In this document: in pieces, positions 27,794 through 37,360 of the stretch
Numbering within the stretch: the first letter of the stretch is position 1
How the letters are laid out: each line of letters opens with the position of its first letter
NCBI RefSeq assembly: GCF_002873455.1
Contig: NZ_MCUN01000012.1
Coordinates: forward strand, 1-64,000
Source: Vibrio splendidus
GTDB taxonomy: Bacteria; Pseudomonadota; Gammaproteobacteria; Enterobacterales; Vibrionaceae
Reading direction: 5' to 3'
DNA: 64,000 nt
Notes under the pieces: model-generated
The model's database searches: none
Seen by the model: only the letters and a program-made list of their open reading frames with translations
What the model was told of the DNA's origin: nothing
Position numbers and translations under genes: made by a program

Positions 27794-28930
27794 ATGAATC
27801 AATTCAAGAAAATTGCAAAAAAGATAGGGCTTATCAGCTTGCTTGCTCCTGCTTTGCACGTTGGAGCAGTGCTTGCTTGTACAAGTATTGCTCTTGAAGC
27901 ACAAGATGGTGCTGTTGTTTACGGTAGAACAATGGAATGGGGTACTTTTGACCTTCACTCGAGGGTTGCTATTATTCCACGTGGGTATGAATTTGAAGGC
28001 AGCACTCCGGATGGTAAACCAGGAATGCGTTGGAAAGCGAAATACGGTGCCGTTGCACTTGATGCTATTCAAAAAGATTACATGATGGATGGTATGAACG
28101 AGCAAGGTTTAGTCGTTGGGCTGCTATACCACCCGGGTGTCGCCAAGTACCCAGAATATAACCCGTCAAACTCAGATCACACTATTGGATCGTTAGAGAT
28201 CGTCAACTACGTACTCACTTCATTCTCAACGGTAGACGAAGTTAAAGAAGGATTGGACAAAGTTCAAGTGGTTGGAATCATTGAGCCAGCCCTGGGAATT
28301 GAAGCTCCAATTCACTTAACTGTTATCGATGCCAGCGGAAAGGCCATTGTCGTTGAGTACTTAAATGGAAAGCTCGCAATATTTGACAACCCAACCCGAG
28401 CATTAACAAACAGCCCTAGCTTTGATTGGCATATGACGAATCTACGCAACTACATCAATTTGACAGGTGCAGCATTACCGACAAAAACACTAGTGCGCGG
28501 TTCTGAAAATGTGGATTTGGCACCTATTGGGGCTGGTACTGGCTTCCTTAACCTCCCTGGCGACTTTACTCCACCATCAAGATTCATTCGTGCCGTAGCG
28601 TTTACTGAAACAGCTAGAGAAACAGCCGATGCTGATGAGACTGTCTATGAAGTCTTGCGCATCATGGACAACTTTAATTTACCTTTGGGTGCAGCTGAGG
28701 GGCCTGCTGCGGAAAGTGGTCAGTTAGATGGCATGAGAAGTTCGACTATTTGGACAAGCGCTGCTGATAGTAAAAACTTGAAGTATTACTACCATACTCA
28801 GCACAATCGAAAAGTAAGAATGATTGATCTTAATAACATTGATTTTTCAGCTAACAATTCGCATATCCAACACCTTGAACTTGATGTAAGAAAAGTCCAG
28901 GAAATTGATGACATAACGCCGATAAATTAA
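27794..28930 (+). CDS. Secreted choloylglycine hydrolase / penicillin V acylase family enzyme
   Basis: A 378-residue precursor of the Ntn-hydrolase family. An N-terminal signal peptide (about 28 residues ending VLA) is followed directly by Cys29 in CTSIALEAQDGAVVYGRTMEW. Signal cleavage would therefore expose the catalytic N-terminal cysteine. Other family features include the Arg in YGRTMEW, a DGMNEQGLVVGLLYH segment, NSPSFDWH and a late conserved Arg region (MRSSTIW). Family members hydrolyse bile-salt amides, penicillin V or N-acyl homoserine lactones, and Gram-negative homologues often act on the last. The substrate here is not determined. A GAGGA ribosome site lies 8 nt upstream. Confidence 0.88.
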   Translation: MNQFKKIAKKIGLISLLAPALHVGAVLACTSIALEAQDGAVVYGRTMEWGTFDLHSRVAIIPRGYEFEGSTPDGKPGMRWKAKYGAVALDAIQKDYMMDGMNEQGLVVGLLYHPGVAKYPEYNPSNSDHTIGSLEIVNYVLTSFSTVDEVKEGLDKVQVVGIIEPALGIEAPIHLTVIDASGKAIVVEYLNGKLAIFDNPTRALTNSPSFDWHMTNLRNYINLTGAALPTKTLVRGSENVDLAPIGAGTGFLNLPGDFTPPSRFIRAVAFTETARETADADETVYEVLRIMDNFNLPLGAAEGPAAESGQLDGMRSSTIWTSAADSKNLKYYYHTQHNRKVRMIDLNNIDFSANNSHIQHLELDVRKVQEIDDITPIN

Positions 28931-28962
28931 TGTAGTAACCGTTTTTTTAAGGAGCTTTGATT

Positions 28963-28995
28963 AAGGTGGGAATCTGGAGATAACCACCTTTTTTT
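28963..28995 (+). terminator. Terminator of the acylase gene
   Basis: AAGGTGG and CCACCTT form a 7-bp stem with a long loop. A TTTTT tract follows, about 33 bp past the stop. The rest of the gap to dgt (28996-29282) is AT-rich with a TATAAT near 29234-29239; no further gene is seen. Confidence 0.75.
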
Positions 28996-29282
28996 CAACA
29001 CCAAAACCGCTCTCTCTTCACCGCAGTAATACATCGCTGACCACGTACACTTAACCGTCAAGTGATCTACAAAACACACTCCAATTTCAACATATCTTAT
29101 GCAACCTTAATCAACATTAGAATATACATAACTTACTTTCATTTCTTTCAAAAGAAGCAATACAAATTGAGCTCTATCTTCTTACTTTCTATTTTTCATT
29201 GAATGATATAAAACAGCTAGATGTATATTTATTATATAATTGAGCCAATGACCTCCGTAAAATCAGATTGATAGGTGTTATT

Positions 29283-30626
29283 TTGACTTCTCCTCACGAA
29301 CCACCATTTGAACTCGAACAAGAATGGCAACATCGAAATGACGATGAACATAAAATAAGACGTGATGACCATCGTAGCCCGTATCAACGCGATCGTGCGC
29401 GGGTGCTTCACTCTGCGGCTTTTCGTCGCCTACAAGCCAAAACTCAAGTACACGGTACCACCGTCAACGACTTCCACCGCACACGCCTTACCCATTCGTT
29501 AGAAGCCGCTCAACTTGGCACAGGCATTGTTGCTCAACTTAAAAAGAAGCAACCTAAGTTCCGAGAACTACTGCCTTCAGATAGTTTGATTGATTCACTG
29601 TGTTTGGCACACGATATTGGCCATCCTCCTTATGGGCATGGTGGTGAAGTCGCACTCAACTACATGATGCGTGACCACGGTGGCTTTGAAGGCAATGCTC
29701 AGACATTCCGAATTGTCACGCAACTTGAGCCTTACACTGAACATCACGGGATGAACCTATCTCGACGCACTTTGTTGGGTCTCATTAAGTACCCTTCTCT
29801 ACTTAGTGAGGTTCAAGCGAAATTGCAGTCTGAGCCCGTTAAACACCAACGGCAGCTACGAGCCAAAGATTGGATGCCAACAAAAGGCATATATGATCAT
29901 GATGAAGATTTGTTTAACTGGGTGCTTAAGCCGCTTTCAAGCAACGATCAGCAGCTTCTAAAACAGAAAAGAAAAACGCACACCGAGCCACTTGAGCACA
30001 ACAGAACCAAATATAAGTCACTTGACTGTTCGATCATGGAGCTTGCCGATGACATCGCCTATGGCGTACACGATTTGGAAGATGCGATTGTGCTAGGTTC
30101 AGTGACTAAAGCTCAATGGGTCGATTCTGCATACCCTCAGCTCAGAGAAATGGCTGACCCTTGGATTTGTGAGCACTTAGATTCAATTACAGAGATGCTT
30201 TTCTCTGGTGAGCAGTATCGTCGAAAGGATGCGATTGGTGGGATAGTCAACGCACTGTTGACCAGTATTTCGATTGAACGAGTGGATGCAGACTTTGAGA
30301 ATGTACTGCTCGCTTACAATGCCGTGCTCGAACCGAGCATGGATGCCACACTCGATAAGCTGAAACATTTCGTTAGCGAGTTTGTTATCCAAGTCCCTCA
30401 AGTTCAGGTCATTGAATACAAGGGGCAGCAAATCATCATGGACATGTTTGAGGCGTTCAGCGCCGATCCTGAACGTTTGTTGCCACTGCCTATCAAGAAG
30501 CAATGGCTACAACATCAAGATGAGTCTAGAAAGATGCGCGTGATCGCCGATTACATCTCATCAATGACCGATGATCTTGCGCAGAAAATGCATCTGCAAT
30601 TGTTCTCAGCTCATACCGAATTTTAA
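29283..30626 (+). CDS. dgt: Deoxyguanosinetriphosphate triphosphohydrolase-like protein
   Basis: An HD-domain dNTP triphosphohydrolase of about 447 residues. The motifs are FHRTRLTHSLEAAQ (first metal His), CLAHDIGHPPYGHGGE (HD) and MELADDIAYGVHDLEDA (last Asp). The RDRARVLHSAAFRRLQAKTQ signature is near residue 40. It cleaves dNTPs to deoxynucleoside and triphosphate, and relatives protect against phage by depleting dNTPs. I chose a TTG start at 29283 because AGGT lies 6 nt before it; another in-frame TTG is at 29268. The DTW gene is convergent downstream. Confidence 0.9.
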   Translation: MTSPHEPPFELEQEWQHRNDDEHKIRRDDHRSPYQRDRARVLHSAAFRRLQAKTQVHGTTVNDFHRTRLTHSLEAAQLGTGIVAQLKKKQPKFRELLPSDSLIDSLCLAHDIGHPPYGHGGEVALNYMMRDHGGFEGNAQTFRIVTQLEPYTEHHGMNLSRRTLLGLIKYPSLLSEVQAKLQSEPVKHQRQLRAKDWMPTKGIYDHDEDLFNWVLKPLSSNDQQLLKQKRKTHTEPLEHNRTKYKSLDCSIMELADDIAYGVHDLEDAIVLGSVTKAQWVDSAYPQLREMADPWICEHLDSITEMLFSGEQYRRKDAIGGIVNALLTSISIERVDADFENVLLAYNAVLEPSMDATLDKLKHFVSEFVIQVPQVQVIEYKGQQIIMDMFEAFSADPERLLPLPIKKQWLQHQDESRKMRVIADYISSMTDDLAQKMHLQLFSAHTEF

Positions 30627-30652
30627 TTCCTGACTCACTCTACAGAGACGGC

Positions 30653-31252
30653 TTAATCTAAGTAGTTTTTCTCAAACACGCCAGGCGGCATTTGATTGAT
30701 TTGAAACTGAATCATTTGGTCAAATGCCGTTAGCAAAGGGCGAAAGTCACCATCACTCTCTAACAAGCTAAGCAAATGATAGCCAGCTTCAACGGTTGAA
30801 AGGCTGTTTTCACTTGGCGCTTTACGGATTCGATAATTACCCTTGAGATCTTTCGGTAAGTGAACCGTGCTCAGCGCATGCAAGTTACTTGACACCTGCC
30901 ACATCTTGAACGCCTTCTTCCACGTCCCATCCAATAAAATTACACGCAGCTTCTTGCTTGGACATGTCGCAGATTCAACTGAAACAGAGTTTTCGCTTGG
31001 GTATAAAATTACATGTTGGTACTGTTCATCGGCCAGCAATGCGTTCAATTGTTCGTTGTCTGAAAAATCTTCACCGACAAGCGTCACGCTGTTATTTAGA
31101 GATAACGAGAGGATACGCGCAGTTCCCATCGGGCGATGCTCTTCTGATGGGTGCTGAAGAATGATAAGCTCAACATTCGATTCGAGTGGTGTAACCCACT
31201 GACAAATACAAGCTTTCAACGCTTTACTGCATTGGGGGCAATAACGAGACAT
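30653..31252 (-). CDS. DTW-domain tRNA-uridine aminocarboxypropyltransferase
   Basis: A 199-residue DTW-family protein. An N-terminal zinc-binding pattern (CPQCSKALKACIC) is followed by the DTW-type motif in LLDGTWKKAFKMW and the signature YRIRKAPSENSLSTVEA. Characterised members (E. coli TapT/YfiP) transfer the aminocarboxypropyl group from SAM to a uridine of tRNA (acp3U). Whether this protein is the TapT orthologue or a second paralogue is unclear. Its start is only about 9 bp from that of the divergent rhombosortase. It is convergent with dgt. Confidence 0.85.
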   Translation of the reverse strand: MSRYCPQCSKALKACICQWVTPLESNVELIILQHPSEEHRPMGTARILSLSLNNSVTLVGEDFSDNEQLNALLADEQYQHVILYPSENSVSVESATCPSKKLRVILLDGTWKKAFKMWQVSSNLHALSTVHLPKDLKGNYRIRKAPSENSLSTVEAGYHLLSLLESDGDFRPLLTAFDQMIQFQINQMPPGVFEKNYLD

Positions 31253-31261
31253 GGATTTAAT

Positions 31262-31810
31262 GTGTACCCTGTTTTAATTTTCACTTCACTTTTATGCGTT
31301 TTATTCCAACTTGAGCCTGTGCAGGCTTGGGTCGTATGGGATAAAAATGCAATTGCCGATGGGCAATGGTGGCGGATCCTAACAGGAAACTTTTCACATA
31401 CCAACCACTCACACCTTCTGATGAATTTAGCAGGCTTGTGGATCATCAGCTATCTGTTTAAACCGAGTAAAAAACAGCTTGTTCTTGCTCTGCTTGTCAT
31501 TAGTTTAGTGACTGGGATCGCTCTGCTGTTTTCGAGTATTCAGATCTATGTTGGCCTATCTGGCACTTTGCATGGGTTGTTTGGCTTATTCGCGCTCAGT
31601 GAGGCTTTAAACGGTAGGAGATCAAGTTGGCTGTTAGTATTAGGATTAGTCGCTAAAATCGCTTGGGAGCAGCTTGTCGGTCCATCGAGTACAACTGGCG
31701 AACTGATTAATGCTCGTGTCGCGATTGAAGCCCACCTAGCCGGTGCACTGGCCGGAGGCTTCATATCTATCGTTTCGTTTCTAACAAATAGGAAAACGGA
31801 TCAAAGTTGA
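31262..31810 (+). CDS. rrtA: Rhombosortase (rhomboid-type intramembrane serine protease)
   Basis: About 182 residues and six hydrophobic helices. It shows the rhomboid Trp-Arg segment DGQWWRILTGNFSHTNHSHLLMN (split here as DGQWWRILTG and SHTNHSHLLMN), the catalytic Ser in YVGLSGTLHGLFG and the catalytic His in EAHLAGALAGG. Rhombosortases process proteins with GlyGly-CTERM tails at the inner membrane before surface export. The homologue in V. cholerae also lies beside a DTW gene and dgt. I chose GTG at 31262 with GGA 6 nt upstream; in-frame codons extend to 31151, so the start is uncertain. Its 3' end overlaps comEA by 10 bp in convergent orientation. Confidence 0.82.
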   Translation: MYPVLIFTSLLCVLFQLEPVQAWVVWDKNAIADGQWWRILTGNFSHTNHSHLLMNLAGLWIISYLFKPSKKQLVLALLVISLVTGIALLFSSIQIYVGLSGTLHGLFGLFALSEALNGRRSSWLLVLGLVAKIAWEQLVGPSSTTGELINARVAIEAHLAGALAGGFISIVSFLTNRKTDQS

Positions 31811-32100
31811 ATTCTATCTCGGTTTTTTTCAACTGTGGCTTCGCCTATCCCTTTCACACTCACCAAATCATCAGCAGTCGTAAACGCACCGTTTTGATCT
31901 CTGTAATCGACGATCTCTTGGGCTTTCTTGTCCCCTACACCAACTAATAGCGCTGATAGCTCCTCCGCCGTCGCGGTATTGATGTTTACCGTAATCTCAA
32001 TGCCATCGTAAAGCTCAGCTTTAGTTGGGCTATCAGAGAACGCTGGGGAGCTCAGGGCCATCAGAAATGAAAGAAGTAGTGTTGAATATATCGTGCGCAT
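31801..32100 (-). CDS. comEA: ComEA-type helix-hairpin-helix DNA uptake protein
   Basis: A 99-residue precursor with a signal peptide (MRTIYSTLLLSFLMALSSPA then FSDS) and tandem helix-hairpin-helix motifs (VNINTATAEELSALLVGVG, and DDLVSVKGIGEATVEKNRDR). Periplasmic ComEA binds incoming double-stranded DNA and ratchets it in during natural transformation. In Vibrio it is chitin- and TfoX-induced. It lies next to ppiD, as in V. cholerae, but is separated from it by a terminator. Confidence 0.92.
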   Translation of the reverse strand: MRTIYSTLLLSFLMALSSPAFSDSPTKAELYDGIEITVNINTATAEELSALLVGVGDKKAQEIVDYRDQNGAFTTADDLVSVKGIGEATVEKNRDRIQL

Positions 32101-32173
32101 AAACCGTTCCTTTGAACAAAAAACGTAATTTATGCATTTGCCGCACTAGATAACACAATCACCAGATAAAAAT

Positions 32174-32200
32174 AAAGCGGGTCACCAAAGTGACCCGCTT
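32174..32200 (-). terminator. Terminator of ppiD
   Basis: AAGCGGGTCAC and GTGACCCGCTT form a perfect 11-bp stem with a 4-nt loop. On the minus strand it is followed by TATTTTTAT. It lies 127 bp after the ppiD stop and just upstream of comEA. Confidence 0.88.
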
Positions 32201-32326
32201 CGTTATACATCTTATTTTCATCAGCTTGTTTGTTGGCTCGCAAATCTCTTTTACAGAGCAATAACCATGCTTTGATTATCAGTAGCAAATCATCAAGTTG
32301 ACCTTACTACTGAGATAATCAAACGC

Positions 32327-34192
32327 TTACTGACCTTGACCCACTACGTAGTATTCAACGTCTGCGTTTTTGCGCAGTACGTTTAATACATTAGTAAGGT
32401 CTTGCTGGTTACCAACGCGCTCTAACTGTGCACCAATTTGAGTACTGTAAGCTGGGTTGATTTCAGCCGTCACTTTAGAGAGCTCAACAACAACGATGTT
32501 ACCGTTTTGGTCTTTAGATTGACCGAATACAGCTTGACCTGCTTCTGGTTTCGCTAGAGCGAATACAGACGCCGCTAGTGGCGAGTTACGGTCAATCGTT
32601 TCAAGTTCAGTGAACTCAAGGTTGTTATCTGCAAGTACTGCTTCGTTACCTTGCTTAAGCTCGTTCACTAGAGAAACACCTAGCTCAACTGCTTGTTGCT
32701 CAGCTTGTACAGCAGACAATGCAGCGACAACTTGATCTTTCACTTCAGCTAGAGGAAGAACTGTCTCGTCGCGAGTCTCTTCTACACGAACAACAATCAC
32801 GTGCTCAGGTGCAACTTCAATAACTTCAGAGTTCAGACCGTCTTCTTTCACTTCAGGGCTCAAGATAGCTTGCATAACGGCAGGCGTCATCAGAACTTCT
32901 GGAGCGTCAACTTGAGAGATGAAGTCTGTTGTTGTGATCTTCGCGTTGATAGCTTCTGCTGAATCATCCAAAGAATCTGGGAATTCAAACGCTACTTTTT
33001 CTAGCTCAGTTTGCTGTTCGTAGAACTGATCTACAGCACGCTGGTCTAGTAGCTCTTGTTTAATTTCAGCGGCTACTTCTGTGTAAGGCTGAGCTTGAGA
33101 CGCTTTAATTTCGTCTAGCTTGATGATGTGGTAGCCAAAATCAGATTTAACTAGGCCAGTCGTATCGCCAATATTCTCAAGAGCGAAAGCCGCATCTTCG
33201 AATGCTGGGTCCATAACATCGCGTTCAATCCAACCTAAGTCACCGCCAACATCGGCACTACCGAAGTCGTCAGATTTCTCTTCCGCTAGCGTAGCAAAAT
33301 CAGCGCCTGCATTTAGCTCGTCTAGGATTGACTGAGCTTTCGCTTCGTCATCACCTTGAACTAGGATGTGGCTAACTTTACGTTGCTCTTCAGTTGAGTA
33401 CTTGTCTAGGTGCTCTTGGTAGTATTTCTGTGCTTCTTCATCGCTTACTTCAAGCTGAGACTTAAGTGCTTCAGCTGAAAGCTCGATGTAAGACACCTTA
33501 GCTTGCTCTGGACGAGTGTAAGCTTGAGGGTTCTCAGAGTAGTACTGTTCAATTTGCTCATCAGTTAGTTCAATGTCTTTTGCTAGATCAGCAACAGATA
33601 AGGTCACTGTGCGAATGTCACGAGTTTGAGCAATAAGCTTGCTCTGAGTATCGATTTCGCCTTGAAGAACAAACTCACTGCCTTGAAGCGCAGTAACAAG
33701 CTGGTTACGCATGAGGTCACGACGCATGTATTCAGCGAAGCTTTCTGCGCTGAAACCAGCACGACGCAGTGCTGCTTGGTAAACTTCTTGATCAAATTGA
33801 CCAGCAGTTTGGAACTGAGGCATTTCTAGAATCATTGTACGGATTTGAGAATCACTGATTCGTAGGCCTAGTGACTCAGCTTGCTGCTCAAGTAGAACAT
33901 CATTGATCATGCGATCAAGTACTGATTTACGGAAAGACTCTACGTATGCAGGGTCTGCAAGCATTTGAGCGAAGTAATCGCCAAGTTGAGACTGCATACG
34001 ATTACGTTCGTTTTGGTAAGCTTGTTCGAACTCACCACGAGCAATTTCTGTGTTGCCAACTTTAGCTGCTGCGTTGTTACCGCCACCGGTGATGTAGCTG
34101 CCTACACCTGCGAATACGAATGACAGGATAATCAACCCAAGGATAATTTTTACCGCGATGCTATTCACGCCTTCGCGTAATCGATCCATCAT
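32327..34192 (-). CDS. ppiD: Periplasmic folding chaperone PpiD
   Basis: A 621-residue protein with one N-terminal membrane anchor (residues about 14-34) and a large periplasmic region. It contains a SurA-like N-domain (ERNRMQSQLGDYFAQML) and one parvulin domain (about residues 268-365; KVSHILVQGDD, GGDLGWIERDVM, FGYHIIKLDEI). It assists folding of proteins emerging from the Sec translocon. The order comEA-ppiD-hupB-lon matches V. cholerae. The adjacent ATG at 34189 is an alternative start. Confidence 0.95.
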   Translation of the reverse strand: MMDRLREGVNSIAVKIILGLIILSFVFAGVGSYITGGGNNAAAKVGNTEIARGEFEQAYQNERNRMQSQLGDYFAQMLADPAYVESFRKSVLDRMINDVLLEQQAESLGLRISDSQIRTMILEMPQFQTAGQFDQEVYQAALRRAGFSAESFAEYMRRDLMRNQLVTALQGSEFVLQGEIDTQSKLIAQTRDIRTVTLSVADLAKDIELTDEQIEQYYSENPQAYTRPEQAKVSYIELSAEALKSQLEVSDEEAQKYYQEHLDKYSTEEQRKVSHILVQGDDEAKAQSILDELNAGADFATLAEEKSDDFGSADVGGDLGWIERDVMDPAFEDAAFALENIGDTTGLVKSDFGYHIIKLDEIKASQAQPYTEVAAEIKQELLDQRAVDQFYEQQTELEKVAFEFPDSLDDSAEAINAKITTTDFISQVDAPEVLMTPAVMQAILSPEVKEDGLNSEVIEVAPEHVIVVRVEETRDETVLPLAEVKDQVVAALSAVQAEQQAVELGVSLVNELKQGNEAVLADNNLEFTELETIDRNSPLAASVFALAKPEAGQAVFGQSKDQNGNIVVVELSKVTAEINPAYSTQIGAQLERVGNQQDLTNVLNVLRKNADVEYYVVGQGQ

Positions 34193-34268
34193 AATTTAAG
34201 TGCTCTCCGGATATGAAGTATTGGCTTCAAAATAAAAATCTATTCACGCGATATTATCAGAAAAAGAA

Positions 34269-34291
34269 ATGCGCATCAGTAGGATGCGCAT
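34269..34291 (-). terminator. Terminator of hupB
   Basis: ATGCGCATC and GATGCGCAT form a 9-bp stem with a 5-nt loop. On the minus strand it is followed by TTCTTTTTC. It lies about 120 bp after the hupB stop. Confidence 0.7.
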
Positions 34292-34412
34292 AATTTAAAT
34301 AAGTTCAATGTGCTTTGCACACATACTGTCTAAGAATGAAACATCATTGTTCAAACAGTAAACGCATTTTACTGCCTTCCCCTCTCTAAAATCGAGGTTT
34401 CAGCAGTGAAAA

Positions 34413-34685
34413 TTAGTTACATGCGTCTTTAAGTGCTTTACCTGCTTTGAAGCCAGGTACTTTAGCTTCTGCGATTTGGATCTCTTCACCAGTTTTTGGG
34501 TTACGACCTGTACGAGCAGCACGAGTACGAACACTGAAAGTACCAAAGCCAACAAGTGCAACTTGATCACCTGATTGTAGCGTTGTGCCAACTGCTTCGA
34601 TGAAAGCGTCTAGAGCGCGACCAGCTGAAGCTTTAGAGATGTCTGCGTTTTCTGCGATTGATTCTACTAGTTGTGTTTTATTCAC
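34413..34685 (-). CDS. hupB: DNA-binding protein HU-beta
   Basis: A 90-residue nucleoid protein with the HU/IHF fold. It matches E. coli HupB along its length, including [32 protein letters not shown] and [11 protein letters not shown] chose the GTG at 34685, which has AGGGG 7 nt upstream and gives the canonical N-terminus [15 protein letters not shown] dimers bend and compact DNA. It is immediately downstream of lon, which has its own terminator in between. Confidence 0.95.
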   Translation of the reverse strand: MNKTQLVESIAENADISKASAGRALDAFIEAVGTTLQSGDQVALVGFGTFSVRTRAARTGRNPKTGEEIQIAEAKVPGFKAGKALKDACN

Positions 34686-34807
34686 TGTTTTTCCCCTATG
34701 TGTCATCTGTGACTACTTCTTGATGACTGTACGTTCCATTTTGGTTTTAATTTAGCCGCAAGCCTTATTGCAAAAGGGCTGCCGCTTTAGTCAAATAACT
34801 TAGCGTC

Positions 34808-34848
34808 CAAAAAAAACGCTGACAAGCCTTTTCGGGTCTATCAGCGTA
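34808..34848 (-). terminator. Terminator of lon
   Basis: ACGCTGA and TCAGCGT pair, with further pairing inside the loop (AGCC and GGGT sides). On the minus strand they are followed by TTTTTTTT, about 30 bp past the lon stop. Confidence 0.88.
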
Positions 34849-34876
34849 ATTCTTTACTTATTTTTGCTATGCATCA

Positions 34877-37228
34877 CTATTTTTTCACGTCAAACTCGAC
34901 CCCTGACGGATCTCGTTCTAACGCGACTTTAAGTACTTCATCAATCCATTGGACCGGAATCACCTTTAAGTCAGCGATTACATTGTCTGGAATCTCTTCC
35001 AAATCACGCTCATTGTCTTTAGGAATCAAGACAGTTTTGATGCCGCCACGGTGTGCTGCAAGCAGTTTTTCTTTCAAGCCACCGATAGGTAAAACTTCAC
35101 CACGAAGGGTAATTTCACCTGTCATACCGACTTCAGCTTTCACAGGGTTACCTGTTAGGCTAGATACCAATGCAGTACACATTGCGATACCCGCACTCGG
35201 ACCATCTTTTGGTGTTGCACCTTCCGGTACGTGAACGTGAATATCACGCTTCTCGTAAAAATCGGTATTAATACCCAGATTTTCCGCACGAGAACGAACC
35301 ACAGTCATGGCTGCTTGAATCGACTCTTTCATCACATCGCCAAGAGAACCGGTTTGCGTTAACTTACCTTTACCTGGCATGGATTCAGTTTCGATAGTCA
35401 GCAAGTCGCCACCAACTTGAGTCCACGCTAAACCAGTCACTTGACCGATACGGTTACTCTCATCCGCTTTACCAAAGTCATGACGTTGAACGCCTAAGTA
35501 CTCTTTCAGGTTATCTATGTTAACCGTTACAGACTTAAGGCTGCTGTCTAGCAGAATGTTCTTAACTGCTTTACGACAGATCTTAGAGATTTCACGTTCT
35601 AGGTTACGCACACCCGCTTCACGCGTGTAAAAACGAATAATGCCGACGATAGCTGAATCTTCGATATTAATCTCGTGAGGCTTAAGACCATTACGTTGAA
35701 CTTGTTTGTCCAGTAAGTGACTTTTAGCGATGTTTAGCTTTTCATCTTCTGTGTAACCCGACAGACGAATCACTTCCATACGGTCCAGTAACGGGCCAGG
35801 AATGTCCATTGAGTTAGATGTTGCAACAAACATGACATCTGACAGATCGTAATCTACTTCTAGGTAGTGATCGTTGAATGCAACGTTCTGCTCAGGGTCT
35901 AATACTTCTAGAAGCGCTGAAGATGGGTCACCACGCATATCAGAAGACATCTTATCGATCTCATCTAATAGGAACAGTGGGTTCTTAACGCCAACTTTAG
36001 ACATCTTCTGGATCAGTTTACCCGGAAGTGAACCGATGTACGTGCGACGGTGACCGCGGATTTCCGCTTCGTCACGTACGCCACCAAGAGCCATACGAGT
36101 GTACTTACGGCCCGTTGCCGCTGCAATCGAACGGCCTAGCGAGGTTTTACCTACACCAGGAGGACCAACAAGACAAAGGATTGGACCTTTTAGCTTGTTA
36201 ATTCGATTTTGTACTGCCAAGTATTCAAGGATACGTTCTTTAACACGCTCTAAGCCGTAGTGGTCTTCATTCAAGACCTCTTCCGCTTTCGCTAAATTCT
36301 TCTTAACTTTTGAACGCTTAGCCCAAGGAACACCAACCATCCAATCGATGTAGCTACGTACTACTGTTGCTTCAGCAGACATTGGCGACATCATTTTCAG
36401 TTTTTGCAGTTCTTGCTCGGTTTTTTCACGAGCTTCTTGAGGCATTTTTGAATCTTCGATCTTCTTCTTCAGAGTCTCGAATTCATCAGGTGCGTCATCC
36501 ATCTCGCCCAGTTCTTTCTGAATCGCTTTCATTTGCTCATTCAGGTAGTACTCGCGCTGAGATTTCTCCATCTGCTTCTTAACGCGGCCACGAATGCGTT
36601 TTTCAACTTGCAGGATGTCAATTTCTGACTCCATTTGGCCCATTAAGAATTCCAGACGTTCAGTCACATCTGCAATTTCTAGAACGTGCTGCTTATCTAC
36701 CAACTTAAGTGGCATGTGCGCTGCAATCGTATCGGCTAGGCGTGCAGCCTCATCAATACCGTTCAGAGACGTTAGAACTTCTGGTGGGATTTTTTTGTTT
36801 AGCTTAATAAAGCCTTCGAATTGATTGATCGCGCTGCGAACAACCACTTCTTGTTCTTTTTCGTCAAGTTCTGAGGTTACAACGTATTCGGCATCCGCTA
36901 GGAAAAATTCACTTTCTTTAAATTGGTGAATTTTTGCACGCTGCTGACCTTCAACAAGTACTTTTACAGTACCATCAGGCAACTTTAGCAACTGAAGAAT
37001 AGTCGCGACTGTACCTACGTTGAATAGGTCGTCGATTGAAGGCTCATCAGTGTCCGCTTCTTTCTGCGCTACAAGTAGTACTTGTTTGTTAGCTTCCATT
37101 GCCGATTCAAGGCAAGTAATCGATTTTTCACGACCGACAAACAATGGAATAACCATGTGTGGGTAAACCACTACATCACGTAGAGGTAGCACGGGGATTT
37201 CGATACGCTCGGAACGTTCCAAGTTCAT
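34877..37228 (-). CDS. lon: ATP-dependent protease Lon
   Basis: A 783-residue LonA protease. It has an N-terminal LAN domain (residues about 10-205), coiled-coil helices, and an AAA+ module with Walker [12 protein letters not shown] (about residue 355) and Walker [12 protein letters not shown]. The C-terminal protease domain has the catalytic Ser in [10 protein letters not shown] (about 678) and the Lys in [12 protein letters not shown] (about 721). The length equals the E. coli enzyme. It degrades damaged and regulatory proteins. A heat-shock-type promoter lies upstream. Confidence 0.97.
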   Translation of the reverse strand: MNLERSERIEIPVLPLRDVVVYPHMVIPLFVGREKSITCLESAMEANKQVLLVAQKEADTDEPSIDDLFNVGTVATILQLLKLPDGTVKVLVEGQQRAKIHQFKESEFFLADAEYVVTSELDEKEQEVVVRSAINQFEGFIKLNKKIPPEVLTSLNGIDEAARLADTIAAHMPLKLVDKQHVLEIADVTERLEFLMGQMESEIDILQVEKRIRGRVKKQMEKSQREYYLNEQMKAIQKELGEMDDAPDEFETLKKKIEDSKMPQEAREKTEQELQKLKMMSPMSAEATVVRSYIDWMVGVPWAKRSKVKKNLAKAEEVLNEDHYGLERVKERILEYLAVQNRINKLKGPILCLVGPPGVGKTSLGRSIAAATGRKYTRMALGGVRDEAEIRGHRRTYIGSLPGKLIQKMSKVGVKNPLFLLDEIDKMSSDMRGDPSSALLEVLDPEQNVAFNDHYLEVDYDLSDVMFVATSNSMDIPGPLLDRMEVIRLSGYTEDEKLNIAKSHLLDKQVQRNGLKPHEINIEDSAIVGIIRFYTREAGVRNLEREISKICRKAVKNILLDSSLKSVTVNIDNLKEYLGVQRHDFGKADESNRIGQVTGLAWTQVGGDLLTIETESMPGKGKLTQTGSLGDVMKESIQAAMTVVRSRAENLGINTDFYEKRDIHVHVPEGATPKDGPSAGIAMCTALVSSLTGNPVKAEVGMTGEITLRGEVLPIGGLKEKLLAAHRGGIKTVLIPKDNERDLEEIPDNVIADLKVIPVQWIDEVLKVALERDPSGVEFDVKK

Positions 37229-37262
37229 ATATTTCTCTCTTCCGCTTTAACTTATAAAGCAG

Positions 37263-37292
37263 TATATGGGGCTTAAACGACTGGATTCAATG
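37263..37292 (-). promoter_or_regulatory. Sigma32-type heat-shock promoter of lon
   Basis: On the minus strand, TTGAA (37286-37290) is separated by 14 bp from CCCCATATA (37263-37271). This agrees with the sigma32 consensus CTTGAA / CCCCAT-T in sequence and spacing. It ends 35 bp before the lon ATG. Confidence 0.75.
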
Positions 37293-37300
37293 GAAGAATA

Positions 37301-37334
37301 AAAAAAAGGAGGTAATTACTTACCTCCTTTTTCA
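37301..37334 (-). terminator. Terminator of clpX
   Basis: AAAAGGAGGTAA and TTACCTCCTTTT form a stem with a short loop and a T-tract on the minus strand, about 27 bp after the clpX stop. Confidence 0.88.
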
Positions 37335-37360
37335 ATTTGAGTGACTTGTCTAAAAAAGAC

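Noticed and set aside
29283..31252. Whether dgt, the YfbR-like gene and neighbours form a phage-defence island
   Set aside because: dgt, DTW and rhombosortase are core Vibrio neighbours, and no mobile-element or typical defence genes are present; only the YfbR-like protein remains unusual.
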